A stretch of 62,063 nucleotides of DNA from Bacillota bacterium (lineage in GTDB: Bacteria; Bacillota; Bacilli; Paenibacillales; Paenibacillaceae): assembly GCA_023433615.1 (NCBI GenBank), contig JAEZCJ010000004.1:1-62063 (forward strand), read 5' to 3'. Shown piece by piece: positions 35,082-44,268 of this stretch. Numbering within the stretch: the stretch's first letter is position 1; each line of letters begins with the position of its first letter. Both the position numbers and the translations under genes were made by a program. Under the pieces are notes generated by a model. The model was given only the letters and a program-made list of their open reading frames with translations. It was not told where the DNA came from and searched no databases.

Positions 35082-36725
35082 TTAGTTGGCGCTGTTACGT
35101 ACTGCATCTCGATATTCCTGCGGGGTTACGCTCGTCATCTTCTTGAAAAATCGCGTGAACGAATGCGGCGCATCGTAGCCGACTCGCGCTCCGACTTCAT
35201 GGATTTTCCACTCTTCGTTCGCGAGCAGCTCGCGCGCCTTCTTCGCCCTCGCCTCGTCGATATACTCCGACAGGTTCTGTCCGGTCTCCTGCTTGAAGAG
35301 ACGGGAGAGATACGACGGATTGAAGTGCGACTGCCGGGCTAAGCGGACAAGCGACAGATCTTCCGCGAGATGTTCTTCGATATAAGCGCGGATGGCTGCC
35401 ATTGCGCCAGCTGCCCTGCTGCGTTCGCCTTGCTGCCGAAGCTTGAACAGCGATTCGGCCGTGCGGCTCAAATAATCGAACGCTTCCTGCCACGAGGCAT
35501 GCGCATCGAAGCGCATCAGTGCCTGCGTAGTCGCGAGGAGGTCGCTCTGCCTCTGATTCATATAAGAGAGCAGAATTATCGCCATCGAATAGTAGAGCTC
35601 CATGACCTGGCCGGCATGGAGCATTCGCCCGCCGAGCACAGGCTCGGACAGCTCCTGCAGCAGCTCCATGAACGCGTCCTCGCGTCCGCCCTCCAGGTGG
35701 CCGGCAAGCAGCTCGAGCTTCTCGCCTCGGATGCGTTCCCGGACAGGCTCATCCAGCTCGGCCTCCAGCGATCCGGCGGTCATCACCATGCTTGTGCCGT
35801 CGCCTACCCGAACATGCTGAAGCTGGCGCAGCCGGTCATACGCCAGGGGAAGCGATTCCCACGGGACCATCGCGCTGCCGATCGTGAATGCTGCACCGAT
35901 GCCGAGCGACTTCGAGCATGCTTCCTGGATCAGCTCCAGCATGCCTTCCAGATAGCGAACCGTTCCGGCATGCCCCGCATCCGGCTCTACGGCTCCGGTC
36001 GGCTGAACCAGCCACAGCACATCGCCGTACCGGTCGATTATTCCGACGCATGCGATCATGCCGCGCAGATAGGAATCGCCCAACAGCTTCACGGCCATCG
36101 CAGCCTCCTGACGGTCCGCGTAGGAAGTAAGCGCGCCCCCTTGGGCCTGCATCAGGCTGCCGAGCACGGGAAGAACGGGGAGGTAGGAATCCAGCGGAAT
36201 ATTCAGCTTCCGGCAATCTTCTGCGCGTACCTCCTCGCTGCCCATTCCGCTGCCGGCAAGCAGTTGGCGAAAATAATCGCCGTGCGCAAGCGTCTCGAGC
36301 GTATTGCGCTGCTCTCTGGCTTGCTCCAGCAGGTGGTTCGTCCGCATCCCTTCATCCAGCTCACGAACCGCTTCGAGCACCTCCGCCTTCACTTTGCCGT
36401 AGCCTTCCGTCTTCAGCAAATAGCGGACGCCCCAAGTCTGTATCGCTTGGTACACCGCATCGAAATCGTTATAACCGGTCAGGAAAATAATGCGGCACCT
36501 CGGCCAGTTGCGGCGGATCGTCTCCATCAGCTCCAGCCCGTTAATGCCGGGCATCCGAACATCCGTCAACACAATGTCGATTCGGGTGCCGTTCAGCCAT
36601 TCGAGCGCTTCTTCGCCCGAATACGCCTTGCATATATCCAACTTAGGGCTGTCGAGCCTGCCGAGTATTTCAGCCATTCCGTCGGTAATGAATGCTTCAT
36701 CGTCAACGATCAACAGTCTGTACAT
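35082..36725 (-). CDS. response regulator with AraC output domain (YesN-type)
   Basis: 547 residues. Receiver domain at the N-terminus (LLIVDDE; phospho-acceptor Asp at LTDVRMPG, residue 55; Lys in LLKTEG, an unusual K-T-E in place of K-P), a long middle region, and a C-terminal AraC double helix-turn-helix (about 445-547; FNPSYLSRLFKQETGQNL, TSVTPQEYRD). The start overlaps the end of the kinase gene by 23 bases, implying coupled translation; ATG at 36725 chosen, TTG at 36731 possible. Forms the pair with the YesM kinase upstream and probably activates the binding-protein promoter. Confidence 0.92.
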   Translation of the reverse strand: MYRLLIVDDEAFITDGMAEILGRLDSPKLDICKAYSGEEALEWLNGTRIDIVLTDVRMPGINGLELMETIRRNWPRCRIIFLTGYNDFDAVYQAIQTWGVRYLLKTEGYGKVKAEVLEAVRELDEGMRTNHLLEQAREQRNTLETLAHGDYFRQLLAGSGMGSEEVRAEDCRKLNIPLDSYLPVLPVLGSLMQAQGGALTSYADRQEAAMAVKLLGDSYLRGMIACVGIIDRYGDVLWLVQPTGAVEPDAGHAGTVRYLEGMLELIQEACSKSLGIGAAFTIGSAMVPWESLPLAYDRLRQLQHVRVGDGTSMVMTAGSLEAELDEPVRERIRGEKLELLAGHLEGGREDAFMELLQELSEPVLGGRMLHAGQVMELYYSMAIILLSYMNQRQSDLLATTQALMRFDAHASWQEAFDYLSRTAESLFKLRQQGERSRAAGAMAAIRAYIEEHLAEDLSLVRLARQSHFNPSYLSRLFKQETGQNLSEYIDEARAKKARELLANEEWKIHEVGARVGYDAPHSFTRFFKKMTSVTPQEYRDAVRNSAN

Positions 36726-38466
36726 TCGCAATTGCCCCCCTCAGCGGTATACGGATCGACACCTTGAGTCCGCCCAGCTCCCCGCGATCGGCCTGAAGCC
36801 CGCTGCCTTCGCCGTAAGTAATCAAGATGCGGCGGTGAATATTGACAATGCCGGTTGTTTCCATATACTCATCCTCGTGCATGATCGCCATGGTAATTCG
36901 ATGCAACGCGTCATCGGACAATTGGTCTCCGTTATCCTCAACCACGACCGAGAGCCATTCATCCGACCGCTCGAACCGGATTTCGATGATGCCGTCACGG
37001 GTCATTTTCTCCAAGCTGTGCTCGAACGCATTCTCAATGATCGGCTGCACGATTAGGCGCGGCACCAAGATCCGCTCGTACACCTCAGGCAGCGCGTCGA
37101 AGCGAACCTTGATTCGCTTGTAGAAACGAAGTTCTTGGATTTCGGTATACATTCTCGCATGATGAATTTCCTGCTTGAGCGTCACCTCGTCCGAAGCATT
37201 GCGAGTGACGAACTGAAAGTACTCGCCAAGCTGCGTCGTGAATTGCTCGATGCGGTCCGTCTCCCCGATCTGAGCCATCGTGTTCAGGATGAAGAAGCTG
37301 TTATAGAGAAAATGCGGATTGATCTGCGATTGCAGCTGTTTGAGCTCCGCGCGCTGCGCCATGATTTTCTGCTTGTACGCTTGATCGATCAGCATGCGCA
37401 GGTTAACGACCATCTGATTAAACCTCGCATAAATATAGCGGAACTCGTCGTTCGCGTCATGGTCGATGGTCTGCTCCAGGTCGCCGCTCTCCATGCGGCG
37501 GAAGCCTTTAACCAGCTTGAGCAGCGGCTTGTGGATGAACTTGTAGGTTGACAGCGCATACACGGCAATGATGATCGTGGCGCCGGCCGCGAACAGCCAT
37601 GCCCATGTGTAGAATTTATCCATCGGCTTGCGCACGATCCGCTCCGGAATCAAGCGGTAGATGGACATTTCCAATCGTTCCGAATAGGAATGGGAGACGA
37701 AGTACGACTCCTCCTTCAGCAGGATCGTATCCGAACCGCCGTCCGGAATATGCGCGAACAGCGTGCGGGAATCGCTGTCGACCGCGCTGATCGAACCGCT
37801 CCCGATCGCCATGCCTGTCTGGCCCGAGATGAGAATCGTGCTGCTGTCCGGATACGTATTGAACTGCTGAAGCGCCTGTCGCAGCTTGCCGTTGTCCAGC
37901 TCGATCTCGACGATGAACAACGGCTCCTTGCCCTTCATCCCGCTCGGCTTCGAGGCGCTCAGATTGAAGCTCCCGCGCCATTCGATCAGCCTGGTTCCCT
38001 TCGTGCCGAATTCGGTACGAATCTCCCGGTACCGTTCACTGTCGAATTCGCCCGCGCCGTTCAGCGAGGAGAGCGACTTGCCGATCGGCTGGATGTGCAC
38101 GCTGACGTTGCGAATGTAATCGCTGCTGTTCTGCAACGAGTACAAGCGATTCAGCACCGAGATGATTTTCTCCGTTCGCTGAATATCCCCCATGGTCTCC
38201 CATGTGATCGCAAGCTTGTTCAGATCCGTATCTTCCACGATCCCGTACTGGAGCAGCTTCATCCGTTCGATCTCGTTCTCCAAGTCGTTCAAGTAGAACG
38301 AGATCTGCGAGACGGCCGTCTTCGAGATATCTTCGCTCGCCGTCCGTATGCTCCATTGGTAGATATAGACGCCGAGCAGTATGATCGGCAGCATAATCAG
38401 AATGAAGGTCGTGACCAGTCGGATGAATATCGTATTGCGCATTGAGAATTCGCGGCGCTTGAACAA
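36703..38466 (-). CDS. sensor histidine kinase (YesM-type)
   Basis: 587 residues. Membrane helix (about 14-36), extracellular sensor region (about 40-305), second helix (about 310-330), HAMP, then the His_kinase domain with QSQINPHFLYNSF (phospho-His) and an HATPase domain (VQPIIENAFEHSL). Start: GGGGAG 6 bases before the TTG at 38466; the ATG 24 bases further in has no ribosome binding site. Kinase embedded between the permease genes and its regulator in one operon, so it may sense the transported sugar or the loaded binding protein. Confidence 0.92.
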   Translation of the reverse strand: MFKRREFSMRNTIFIRLVTTFILIMLPIILLGVYIYQWSIRTASEDISKTAVSQISFYLNDLENEIERMKLLQYGIVEDTDLNKLAITWETMGDIQRTEKIISVLNRLYSLQNSSDYIRNVSVHIQPIGKSLSSLNGAGEFDSERYREIRTEFGTKGTRLIEWRGSFNLSASKPSGMKGKEPLFIVEIELDNGKLRQALQQFNTYPDSSTILISGQTGMAIGSGSISAVDSDSRTLFAHIPDGGSDTILLKEESYFVSHSYSERLEMSIYRLIPERIVRKPMDKFYTWAWLFAAGATIIIAVYALSTYKFIHKPLLKLVKGFRRMESGDLEQTIDHDANDEFRYIYARFNQMVVNLRMLIDQAYKQKIMAQRAELKQLQSQINPHFLYNSFFILNTMAQIGETDRIEQFTTQLGEYFQFVTRNASDEVTLKQEIHHARMYTEIQELRFYKRIKVRFDALPEVYERILVPRLIVQPIIENAFEHSLEKMTRDGIIEIRFERSDEWLSVVVEDNGDQLSDDALHRITMAIMHEDEYMETTGIVNIHRRILITYGEGSGLQADRGELGGLKVSIRIPLRGAIANVQTVDR

Positions 38467-38477
38467 GGCAGTCTCCC

Positions 38478-39404
38478 CTAACCCTTTACACTACCCAATA
38501 CGATACCTTTGACGAAGTATTTCTGCAAGAACGGATAGGCAAGCAGGATCGGCAGCGAACCGAGGAAAATCTGCGACGACCTTAACGTTCGGTCCGAGAT
38601 CAGCGCTAAGCTCATCAAATCTTCGCGCGTCATCGCCGTGAAGTTCTGCTGAATGACAATCGTCTGAATATAGCTCTGCAGCGGGTAATTGCTCGGGTCT
38701 CCCATCAGAATGAGGCCGTCGAACCAGCTGTTCCAATGCTCGACCATCGAGAACAGCGCCAATGTGGCAATAGCCGGCTTCGAGATCGGCACATAGATTC
38801 GCCACAGCGTCGTCCATTGGTTCGCGCCGTCGATGACGGCCGATTCCTCTAGCTCTCTGGGCACTTCGCGGAAGAAGTTGAGCAGCAGCACGATGCTGAA
38901 TACCGGAACCGCGCCCGGAAGCACGAGCGCCCATATGGAGTTCAGCAATCCCAGCTCCTTAATGGTGATATACCAAGGAATGAGACCGCCGTTGAACAGC
39001 ATCGTGACGAAAAAAATCCATGCGTACACGAGCCGGAAGCGGAACTGGTGGCTCTCCTTGCTGAGCGGATAGGCCACCATGATCGTCAGCAGCAGATTGA
39101 GCGGCGTCCCGATGCCGATTCGCTGCAGGGACACAAGCATCGACTGCCAGAAGCCCTCTCTCCCGGCAGTGAATTCGTAGGAAGCAAGCGTGAACTCCAC
39201 CGGCCACAGTCTCACGTAGCCAGCCGCAGCAGCGGTGCTGGAGCTGAACGATACCGCGATGATATGAACGAGCGGAAGCACGCACAGAAGCGCGACAAGG
39301 CTTAGGAATATCGTGTTGGCGGCGGCAAACCAATCGAATCGTTTGCCCGCGCGGGACACAGGTGCCTGCATGGGAGCCGCGGTTTTAACGGGTTGGCCGG
39401 ACAT
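38478..39404 (-). CDS. carbohydrate ABC transporter permease (YtcP/CUT1 type)
   Basis: 308 residues, six membrane helices; EAA loop ELEESAVIDGANQWTTLWR; C-terminus FLQKYFVKGIVLGSVKG like the paralogue at 5991-6872. RBS AGGAGG 7 bases before the ATG. Pairs with the permease encoded 11 bases upstream. Confidence 0.93.
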   Translation of the reverse strand: MSGQPVKTAAPMQAPVSRAGKRFDWFAAANTIFLSLVALLCVLPLVHIIAVSFSSSTAAAAGYVRLWPVEFTLASYEFTAGREGFWQSMLVSLQRIGIGTPLNLLLTIMVAYPLSKESHQFRFRLVYAWIFFVTMLFNGGLIPWYITIKELGLLNSIWALVLPGAVPVFSIVLLLNFFREVPRELEESAVIDGANQWTTLWRIYVPISKPAIATLALFSMVEHWNSWFDGLILMGDPSNYPLQSYIQTIVIQQNFTAMTREDLMSLALISDRTLRSSQIFLGSLPILLAYPFLQKYFVKGIVLGSVKG

Positions 39405-39415
39405 TGGGGTTCCTC

Positions 39416-40318
39416 CTAGAAGATTCTGTATTTAGCGAACCGGTATGCGAAGAAGTATGAGCCCGCGATCAACACGAACGACACGATCGATTTGAAGAAG
39501 CCGACCGCCGTTGCGACGCCGTATTGGGCATCCAACAGCCCGATTCGGTACACGAACGTATCCAGAATGTCGCCGCTCTCGTAGACTTGCGGGCTGTACA
39601 GATTGAATACCTGGTCGAAGCCCGCATTCAACAATTGGCCCAGACTGAGCACCGACAGCAGCACGATTACCATCCGCATGCCGGGCAGCGTGATGTGCCA
39701 AGCCTTTTTCCACCTGTTCGCGCCGTCGATGGTCGCTGCTTCATACAACCCCGGGTCGATCCCCGTAATGGCAGCCAGATACACGATAGTGCCGTAACCG
39801 AAGTTCTTCCATATATCTGAAGTGATTAGCGTGAACGGGAACCACTTGTTATCCCCAAGGAAAAAGACCGGTTCGATGCCGAAGGACTTCAGCATCGCAT
39901 TGACGATACCGCCGGACGGCGACAATAAATCAATGAGTATGCCTCCCAATACGACCCATGACAGGAAGTAAGGAAGATAGATCGTCGTCTGAATCGACCG
40001 CTTGATCAGCTCGTTCTTCAATTCGTTGAGCAGGATCGCGAATACGATCGGTACGAGCAAGCCCAATACCAGCTTGAAGCTGGCGATGTATAAGGTGTTC
40101 CATAACACTTGGGAGAAGCTTGGCAGGTCCATGACATAGTTGAAGTTGTCCCAGCCGATCCACTTCTGGTCGCCGAACAATCCCTTGGCAGGGATGAACT
40201 TCTGAAACGCGATGACGATGCCGCTCATCGGAATGTAAGAGAAGAGCGCAATAAACACTAATCCCGGAATGATCATCAAGTGCAGGGGAAGCTCCCTCCA
40301 CGCTCTTTTGTTCTGCAT
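39416..40318 (-). CDS. carbohydrate ABC transporter permease (LplB type)
   Basis: 300 residues with six membrane helices; EAA loop LYEAATIDGANRWKKAWH. First permease of the operon; forms the heterodimer with the downstream YtcP-type subunit. RBS GGGGGGA just before the ATG. No ATPase gene nearby. Confidence 0.93.
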   Translation of the reverse strand: MQNKRAWRELPLHLMIIPGLVFIALFSYIPMSGIVIAFQKFIPAKGLFGDQKWIGWDNFNYVMDLPSFSQVLWNTLYIASFKLVLGLLVPIVFAILLNELKNELIKRSIQTTIYLPYFLSWVVLGGILIDLLSPSGGIVNAMLKSFGIEPVFFLGDNKWFPFTLITSDIWKNFGYGTIVYLAAITGIDPGLYEAATIDGANRWKKAWHITLPGMRMVIVLLSVLSLGQLLNAGFDQVFNLYSPQVYESGDILDTFVYRIGLLDAQYGVATAVGFFKSIVSFVLIAGSYFFAYRFAKYRIF

Positions 40319-40353
40319 GCCTATCCCCCCGTCTTATGTGCCAAGAGGCAAGG

Positions 40354-40380
40354 GGGGCAGGTGCCGTAGGCGCCTGCCCC
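40354..40380 (-). terminator. intercistronic hairpin between binding protein and permease genes
   Basis: 12-bp GC-rich stem (GGGGCAGGTGCC with one G-U pair), 3-base loop, no T tract. Occupies the same position as the hairpin at 7831-7867 in the other uptake operon, suggesting a shared way to set binding-protein excess. Confidence 0.55.
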
Positions 40381-40391
40381 TTCTGCCTATG

Positions 40392-42155
40392 TTACTTCGT
40401 TGTCGCGTACCACTCGTTGACTTCTTCTGTCATCTGATCGCCGCCGAGCTTCTTCCAGTCTTCCACGAATTTGTCGAACGACTCGATCGGCTCGCCGAGA
40501 ATGATCTTGACGAATACTTCATTCTGCAGCTTCTCGAGCGTAGACTTCCGCTCGACCATCGTCGGCGTCGGAGCGCTGACGAACTTATCGATCAGGAACT
40601 GATTGTTCTTGTCGTATTGGTCCGTGATGCCCATCGAGCCTTGCGGGCCGTAGATGCGCTCCCAACCCCATACCGCGAACCCTTCCTCCGAACCGGAGTT
40701 GAAGAGATCGATCTTCTCCTGAATCGTCTTGGCTTCGCCTTGCAGCACCGACATGTCGCCGGCTTGGCGTGCCGCGTCGATCTCGCGGTAGGCCGTGACG
40801 TTCTTCTTCGGCGGTGCCGGCTGTACCGGCGACAGCTGCCATACGCTCTCTGCTTCCTTCGGCGCGTAGTAGACGTCGAATTCAGCCGTTTCGCCCCAGT
40901 TCTTCTCCAAGTGTGCATTGAACAGCTTGATGACGGCTTCCGGGTTGTCGGCACCCTTGCGGACGACGAAGAACTTCGTCGTGCTGAACTTCAGCGGAAC
41001 CTTCGGCTGATCGCCGGATTCCGATACGATCGGGAATGCCTGCCACTGCGCGTTCGGATCATTGTTCTTGTTGAGCTGGAGCGGCCAGATAGAGTTCCAT
41101 TGCTCGCCGTATTCCATGCCGACTTTGCCGGCCGTAATATCCTCGGCTACCTTGCCGCCGTCCTTAATGCCGAATTCCTTGTCGATGTGGCCAGCCTTCA
41201 TCATGTTCTGAAGCTCTTGCAGCGCCTTCTTCACTTCCGGCTGGATACTGCCGAACACGAGCTTGCCGTCCGCGCCTTCCACCCAGATGTTCGGATAAGC
41301 CTGGTAGCCGGCCATGAAGCCTTCCAGCCCGTTGGAGCCGCCCCATAGACCCTTGGTCATGCCGAGTCCGAACGTGTCCTTCTTACCGTTGCCGTCCGGG
41401 TCTTTCTCGGCGAACGCCTTGGAGATCGCGACCACGTCAGCCATCGTCTTCGGCGGCTGCAGGCTCAGCTTCTCCAGCCAGTCCGTGCGAATCCAGAGGA
41501 ACATCGAGCGCTCGATCGACGGTTCAACCTGCGGAATGGCCATCAGCTTGCCGTCGAACGTCGCCGCGTCGAACGGGCCGCTGCCTTCCTGAGACAAAAT
41601 ATCTTTCGTAAGCGGCGATGCATACTGGTCATATAACGCCGTCATTTCCTCGATGAGATCGGATTCTGCCAGCTGCTTCAGCTGAATGGCATTGACCGAC
41701 ATGAAATCCGGAAGTTCGCCGGAAGCGAGGGTAACGTTCATCTTCTGTACGTATTGGTCGGAATCGGGATTGCCCTTCACGACCCACTCGTTCTTGATCT
41801 TGATGCCGAGCAGTTCTTCATATACGCGTGTCCATCGGTTATCTTCGAACGTCTCGCCCTCGAGAACGCCAAGTACGTTGTTCTCAACGACCTCGCTCAA
41901 GTTCCGCACGGTCGTCACTTCGATCGGGGGATCGTACTTGCCCATCGGACCGGCTGCCGCGCTGTTGCCTGCATCTGCGTTGCTGCCTGCGTTGGATCCG
42001 TTATCCGTCGCTGTGTTCCCTTGCTTCGCAGGCTCGTTCTTTGCGTTGCCTGCGTTATTGCCGCCGTTATTGCCGCTGCAAGCTGTCAGCAGCAGGAACA
42101 CGGCCATTAGCAGCGCCAATGCCTTGACACTACGGTTTAGGCGTTTGCCCCTCAT
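40392..42155 (-). CDS. extracellular solute-binding lipoprotein (LipO-like)
   Basis: 587 residues. Signal peptide with lipobox LLLTACSG, a long Asn/Gly/Ala linker, then a bilobed binding fold; DPDGNGKKDTFGLG is the calcium-loop-like motif seen in this group. Start: GGGGGA 7 bases before the ATG at 42155; upstream ATGs give no proper signal peptide. First gene of the six-gene operon; a cre-like site lies about 130 bases upstream. Confidence 0.92.
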   Translation of the reverse strand: MRGKRLNRSVKALALLMAVFLLLTACSGNNGGNNAGNAKNEPAKQGNTATDNGSNAGSNADAGNSAAAGPMGKYDPPIEVTTVRNLSEVVENNVLGVLEGETFEDNRWTRVYEELLGIKIKNEWVVKGNPDSDQYVQKMNVTLASGELPDFMSVNAIQLKQLAESDLIEEMTALYDQYASPLTKDILSQEGSGPFDAATFDGKLMAIPQVEPSIERSMFLWIRTDWLEKLSLQPPKTMADVVAISKAFAEKDPDGNGKKDTFGLGMTKGLWGGSNGLEGFMAGYQAYPNIWVEGADGKLVFGSIQPEVKKALQELQNMMKAGHIDKEFGIKDGGKVAEDITAGKVGMEYGEQWNSIWPLQLNKNNDPNAQWQAFPIVSESGDQPKVPLKFSTTKFFVVRKGADNPEAVIKLFNAHLEKNWGETAEFDVYYAPKEAESVWQLSPVQPAPPKKNVTAYREIDAARQAGDMSVLQGEAKTIQEKIDLFNSGSEEGFAVWGWERIYGPQGSMGITDQYDKNNQFLIDKFVSAPTPTMVERKSTLEKLQNEVFVKIILGEPIESFDKFVEDWKKLGGDQMTEEVNEWYATTK

Positions 42156-42283
42156 TGCCCATTCCCCCATTTTTTTGTATTCGAGACAATGCCGCATGCG
42201 ATGTCTACGCTTTCATTATATTGGTGCGGCTCTTGGCGTAACAATGTTCATGTTTTGACATTCGTTACCCGCGCTTTACGTTC

Positions 42284-42297
42284 TGCAAGCGCTTTAA
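42284..42297. promoter_or_regulatory. cre-like site (catabolite repression)
   Basis: TGCAAGCGCTTTAA agrees with the CcpA consensus TGNAANCGNWWNCA except at one position. It sits between the divergent binding-protein and SGNH-hydrolase genes and could repress either. Confidence 0.4.
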
Positions 42298-42385
42298 TGC
42301 TCTTCTATGATATGATGACGAGTAGGATATCCGGTATGGCGGATGCCATCAAGATGCCATTACGGCGGAAAGAAGAGAGGTTCAT

Positions 42386-44128
42386 ATGACGAATATCGAT
42401 CGCAACATGCATGGCGACAGCAAGAAGAACGGGCCGGCCGCACCGACGGATGCCGTACCAAGGCGCAGCGGTTTCCATATCCTATTCGAGTCTGCCATCG
42501 AAGCCAGTGTCCGCGGCACGGGGCAGTATTCCGAAGAGATCTATCTGGAGGGCCGGTTAGCGGATAAAGCGAAGTTCACGGGCGGCGTGACCGATGAGGA
42601 AATCCTCGACCTCCTGCAGAACTGCAGCGGATTCCGCAAGCTGGTTCACAGCATCGGCATCTCCGTCAAATCCCAGGATGACGACCGCTCGACGATCCAG
42701 TTCGTTCTGAAGAACTGGGCGAGGACGAAAAAATACGAGAACGGCAGCCAGCTCCGAGCATCGATCCCAAGCGACGGGTCGGAGGTCATCGTGACGCTGG
42801 ACGACCATGAATGGTCCGAAGACGACGATGTACCCGGCGTGCTGTCCTTTGAATTCGAGCAGCCCGGCGCGCTCGCAACGGCAAGCGTCGTGCTCTATCT
42901 GAACGAGCCTTACCAAGTGCCGGAGAACGATCCGGAGCCTCCGGTTGCCTTCGAATCGGAAGGCTATCGGGCGATGATCGAGAGGTCGCTGCTCGCAAGC
43001 GGCAACAACAAGCGATTGAAAGCCGCGATCGACAAGGCGAAGCGCGGCGAGGACGTTACGATCGCGTATATCGGGGGCTCGATCACGCATGGCGCAGGCG
43101 CGAAGCCGCTGAACATGAATTGTTATGCGTACCGATCTTACGAACGATTCAAGCAAATGTTCGGTCAAGACGGCGGCGACCATATTCATCTGGTCAAGGC
43201 CGGCGTGGGAGGCACCCCTTCCGAGCTGGGCATCGTCAGGTACGACCGGGATGTGCTGCGGGACGGAACGGCGGAGCCGGACATCGTGGTGGTCGAATTC
43301 GCCGTCAACGACGCAGGAGACGAGACGGAAGGGAATTGCTACGAGAGTCTATGCCTGAACATCCTGTCCGCCGCGAACAAGCCTGCGGTCATCCTGCTGT
43401 TCAGCGTGTTCGTCAACGATTGGAATTTGCAGGATCGGCTCGCTCCTGTCGGCTGGCACTATGACCTCCCGATGGTCAGCATCAAGGACGCGGTCGTCGA
43501 TCAGTTCCGCCTTGCCAAGGGCGAGGGCAACATCATCTCCAAACGGCAATTTTTCTACGATATCTATCATCCGACGAATGCCGGACATACGATCATGGCT
43601 GACTGCCTCGGCTATTTGTTCGAAGTAACGGATCGGTCCGAGACGAGCCCGGAGGATGTTCGGATCGATCGGCCGCCGGTCATCGGCAATGATTTTGTCG
43701 GCATGCGCTTGTTGGACAGGGCGAACGTCGCCGGCATCGCGCAGATCGAGGCTGGCGGCTTCGCTGCCGCGGATACCGATCTCCAGATGGCGGAATTCGA
43801 CGATCACGCCTATGCGACGCCGCTGTTCCCGCATAACTGGATGCACACCGAAGATGCCGGAAGCGCGAGCTTCAAGCTGACAATCAGCTGCAAGAATCTG
43901 ATCCTTGCCTTCAAGGACTCGGGAAGCAGCGATTTCGGCAGTGCGGTAGTGCTCGTGGACGGCGAACAGGTGCTGACGGCAGATCCTCGCATCGTGAACT
44001 GGACGCATTGCAACGCAGCGATCGCGTTCCAGGGGAATGCCGCCAAGACGCGCACCGTGGAGATCAAGATGGCTCCCGGCCACGAGGACAAGCGATTCAC
44101 TATCCTGGGCTTCGGCTATACGCTGTAG
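42386..44128 (+). CDS. SGNH/GDSL-family hydrolase (probable carbohydrate esterase)
   Basis: 580 residues, no signal peptide. The N-terminal ~200 residues form a beta-rich domain; the SGNH core has block I GGSITHGAG (nucleophile Ser), block II AGVGGTPS (Gly), block III EFAVNDAG (Asn) and block V YDIYHPTNAGH (Asp-His). A C-terminal beta domain follows. Cytoplasmic SGNH esterases next to uptake systems typically deacetylate imported oligosaccharides. Divergent from the six-gene uptake operon. RBS AGAGAGG 5 bases before the ATG. The family call is firm, the substrate inferred. Confidence 0.85.
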   Translation: MTNIDRNMHGDSKKNGPAAPTDAVPRRSGFHILFESAIEASVRGTGQYSEEIYLEGRLADKAKFTGGVTDEEILDLLQNCSGFRKLVHSIGISVKSQDDDRSTIQFVLKNWARTKKYENGSQLRASIPSDGSEVIVTLDDHEWSEDDDVPGVLSFEFEQPGALATASVVLYLNEPYQVPENDPEPPVAFESEGYRAMIERSLLASGNNKRLKAAIDKAKRGEDVTIAYIGGSITHGAGAKPLNMNCYAYRSYERFKQMFGQDGGDHIHLVKAGVGGTPSELGIVRYDRDVLRDGTAEPDIVVVEFAVNDAGDETEGNCYESLCLNILSAANKPAVILLFSVFVNDWNLQDRLAPVGWHYDLPMVSIKDAVVDQFRLAKGEGNIISKRQFFYDIYHPTNAGHTIMADCLGYLFEVTDRSETSPEDVRIDRPPVIGNDFVGMRLLDRANVAGIAQIEAGGFAAADTDLQMAEFDDHAYATPLFPHNWMHTEDAGSASFKLTISCKNLILAFKDSGSSDFGSAVVLVDGEQVLTADPRIVNWTHCNAAIAFQGNAAKTRTVEIKMAPGHEDKRFTILGFGYTL

Positions 44129-44216
44129 CGGCAATGCGCAGTCACGGCTGCATGCTTCACTTCTATAGCCGATAGATGCGAGATATTGCCGTCGCCCTGC
44201 TCCGATGCATGAACGA

Positions 44217-44248
44217 GAAAAGACCTGGCCCAAGGACCAGGTCTTTTC
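44217..44248. terminator. bidirectional terminator
   Basis: Perfect 12-bp stem (GAAAAGACCTGG and complement) with an 8-base loop; A-rich and T-rich flanks on both strands suit both convergent genes. Confidence 0.75.
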
Positions 44249-44268
44249 GATTCTGCGATTCAATCTCC

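Noticed and set aside
35370..36767. 465-codon plus-strand frame opposite the YesN regulator
   Set aside because: Antisense shadow of a conserved regulator gene.
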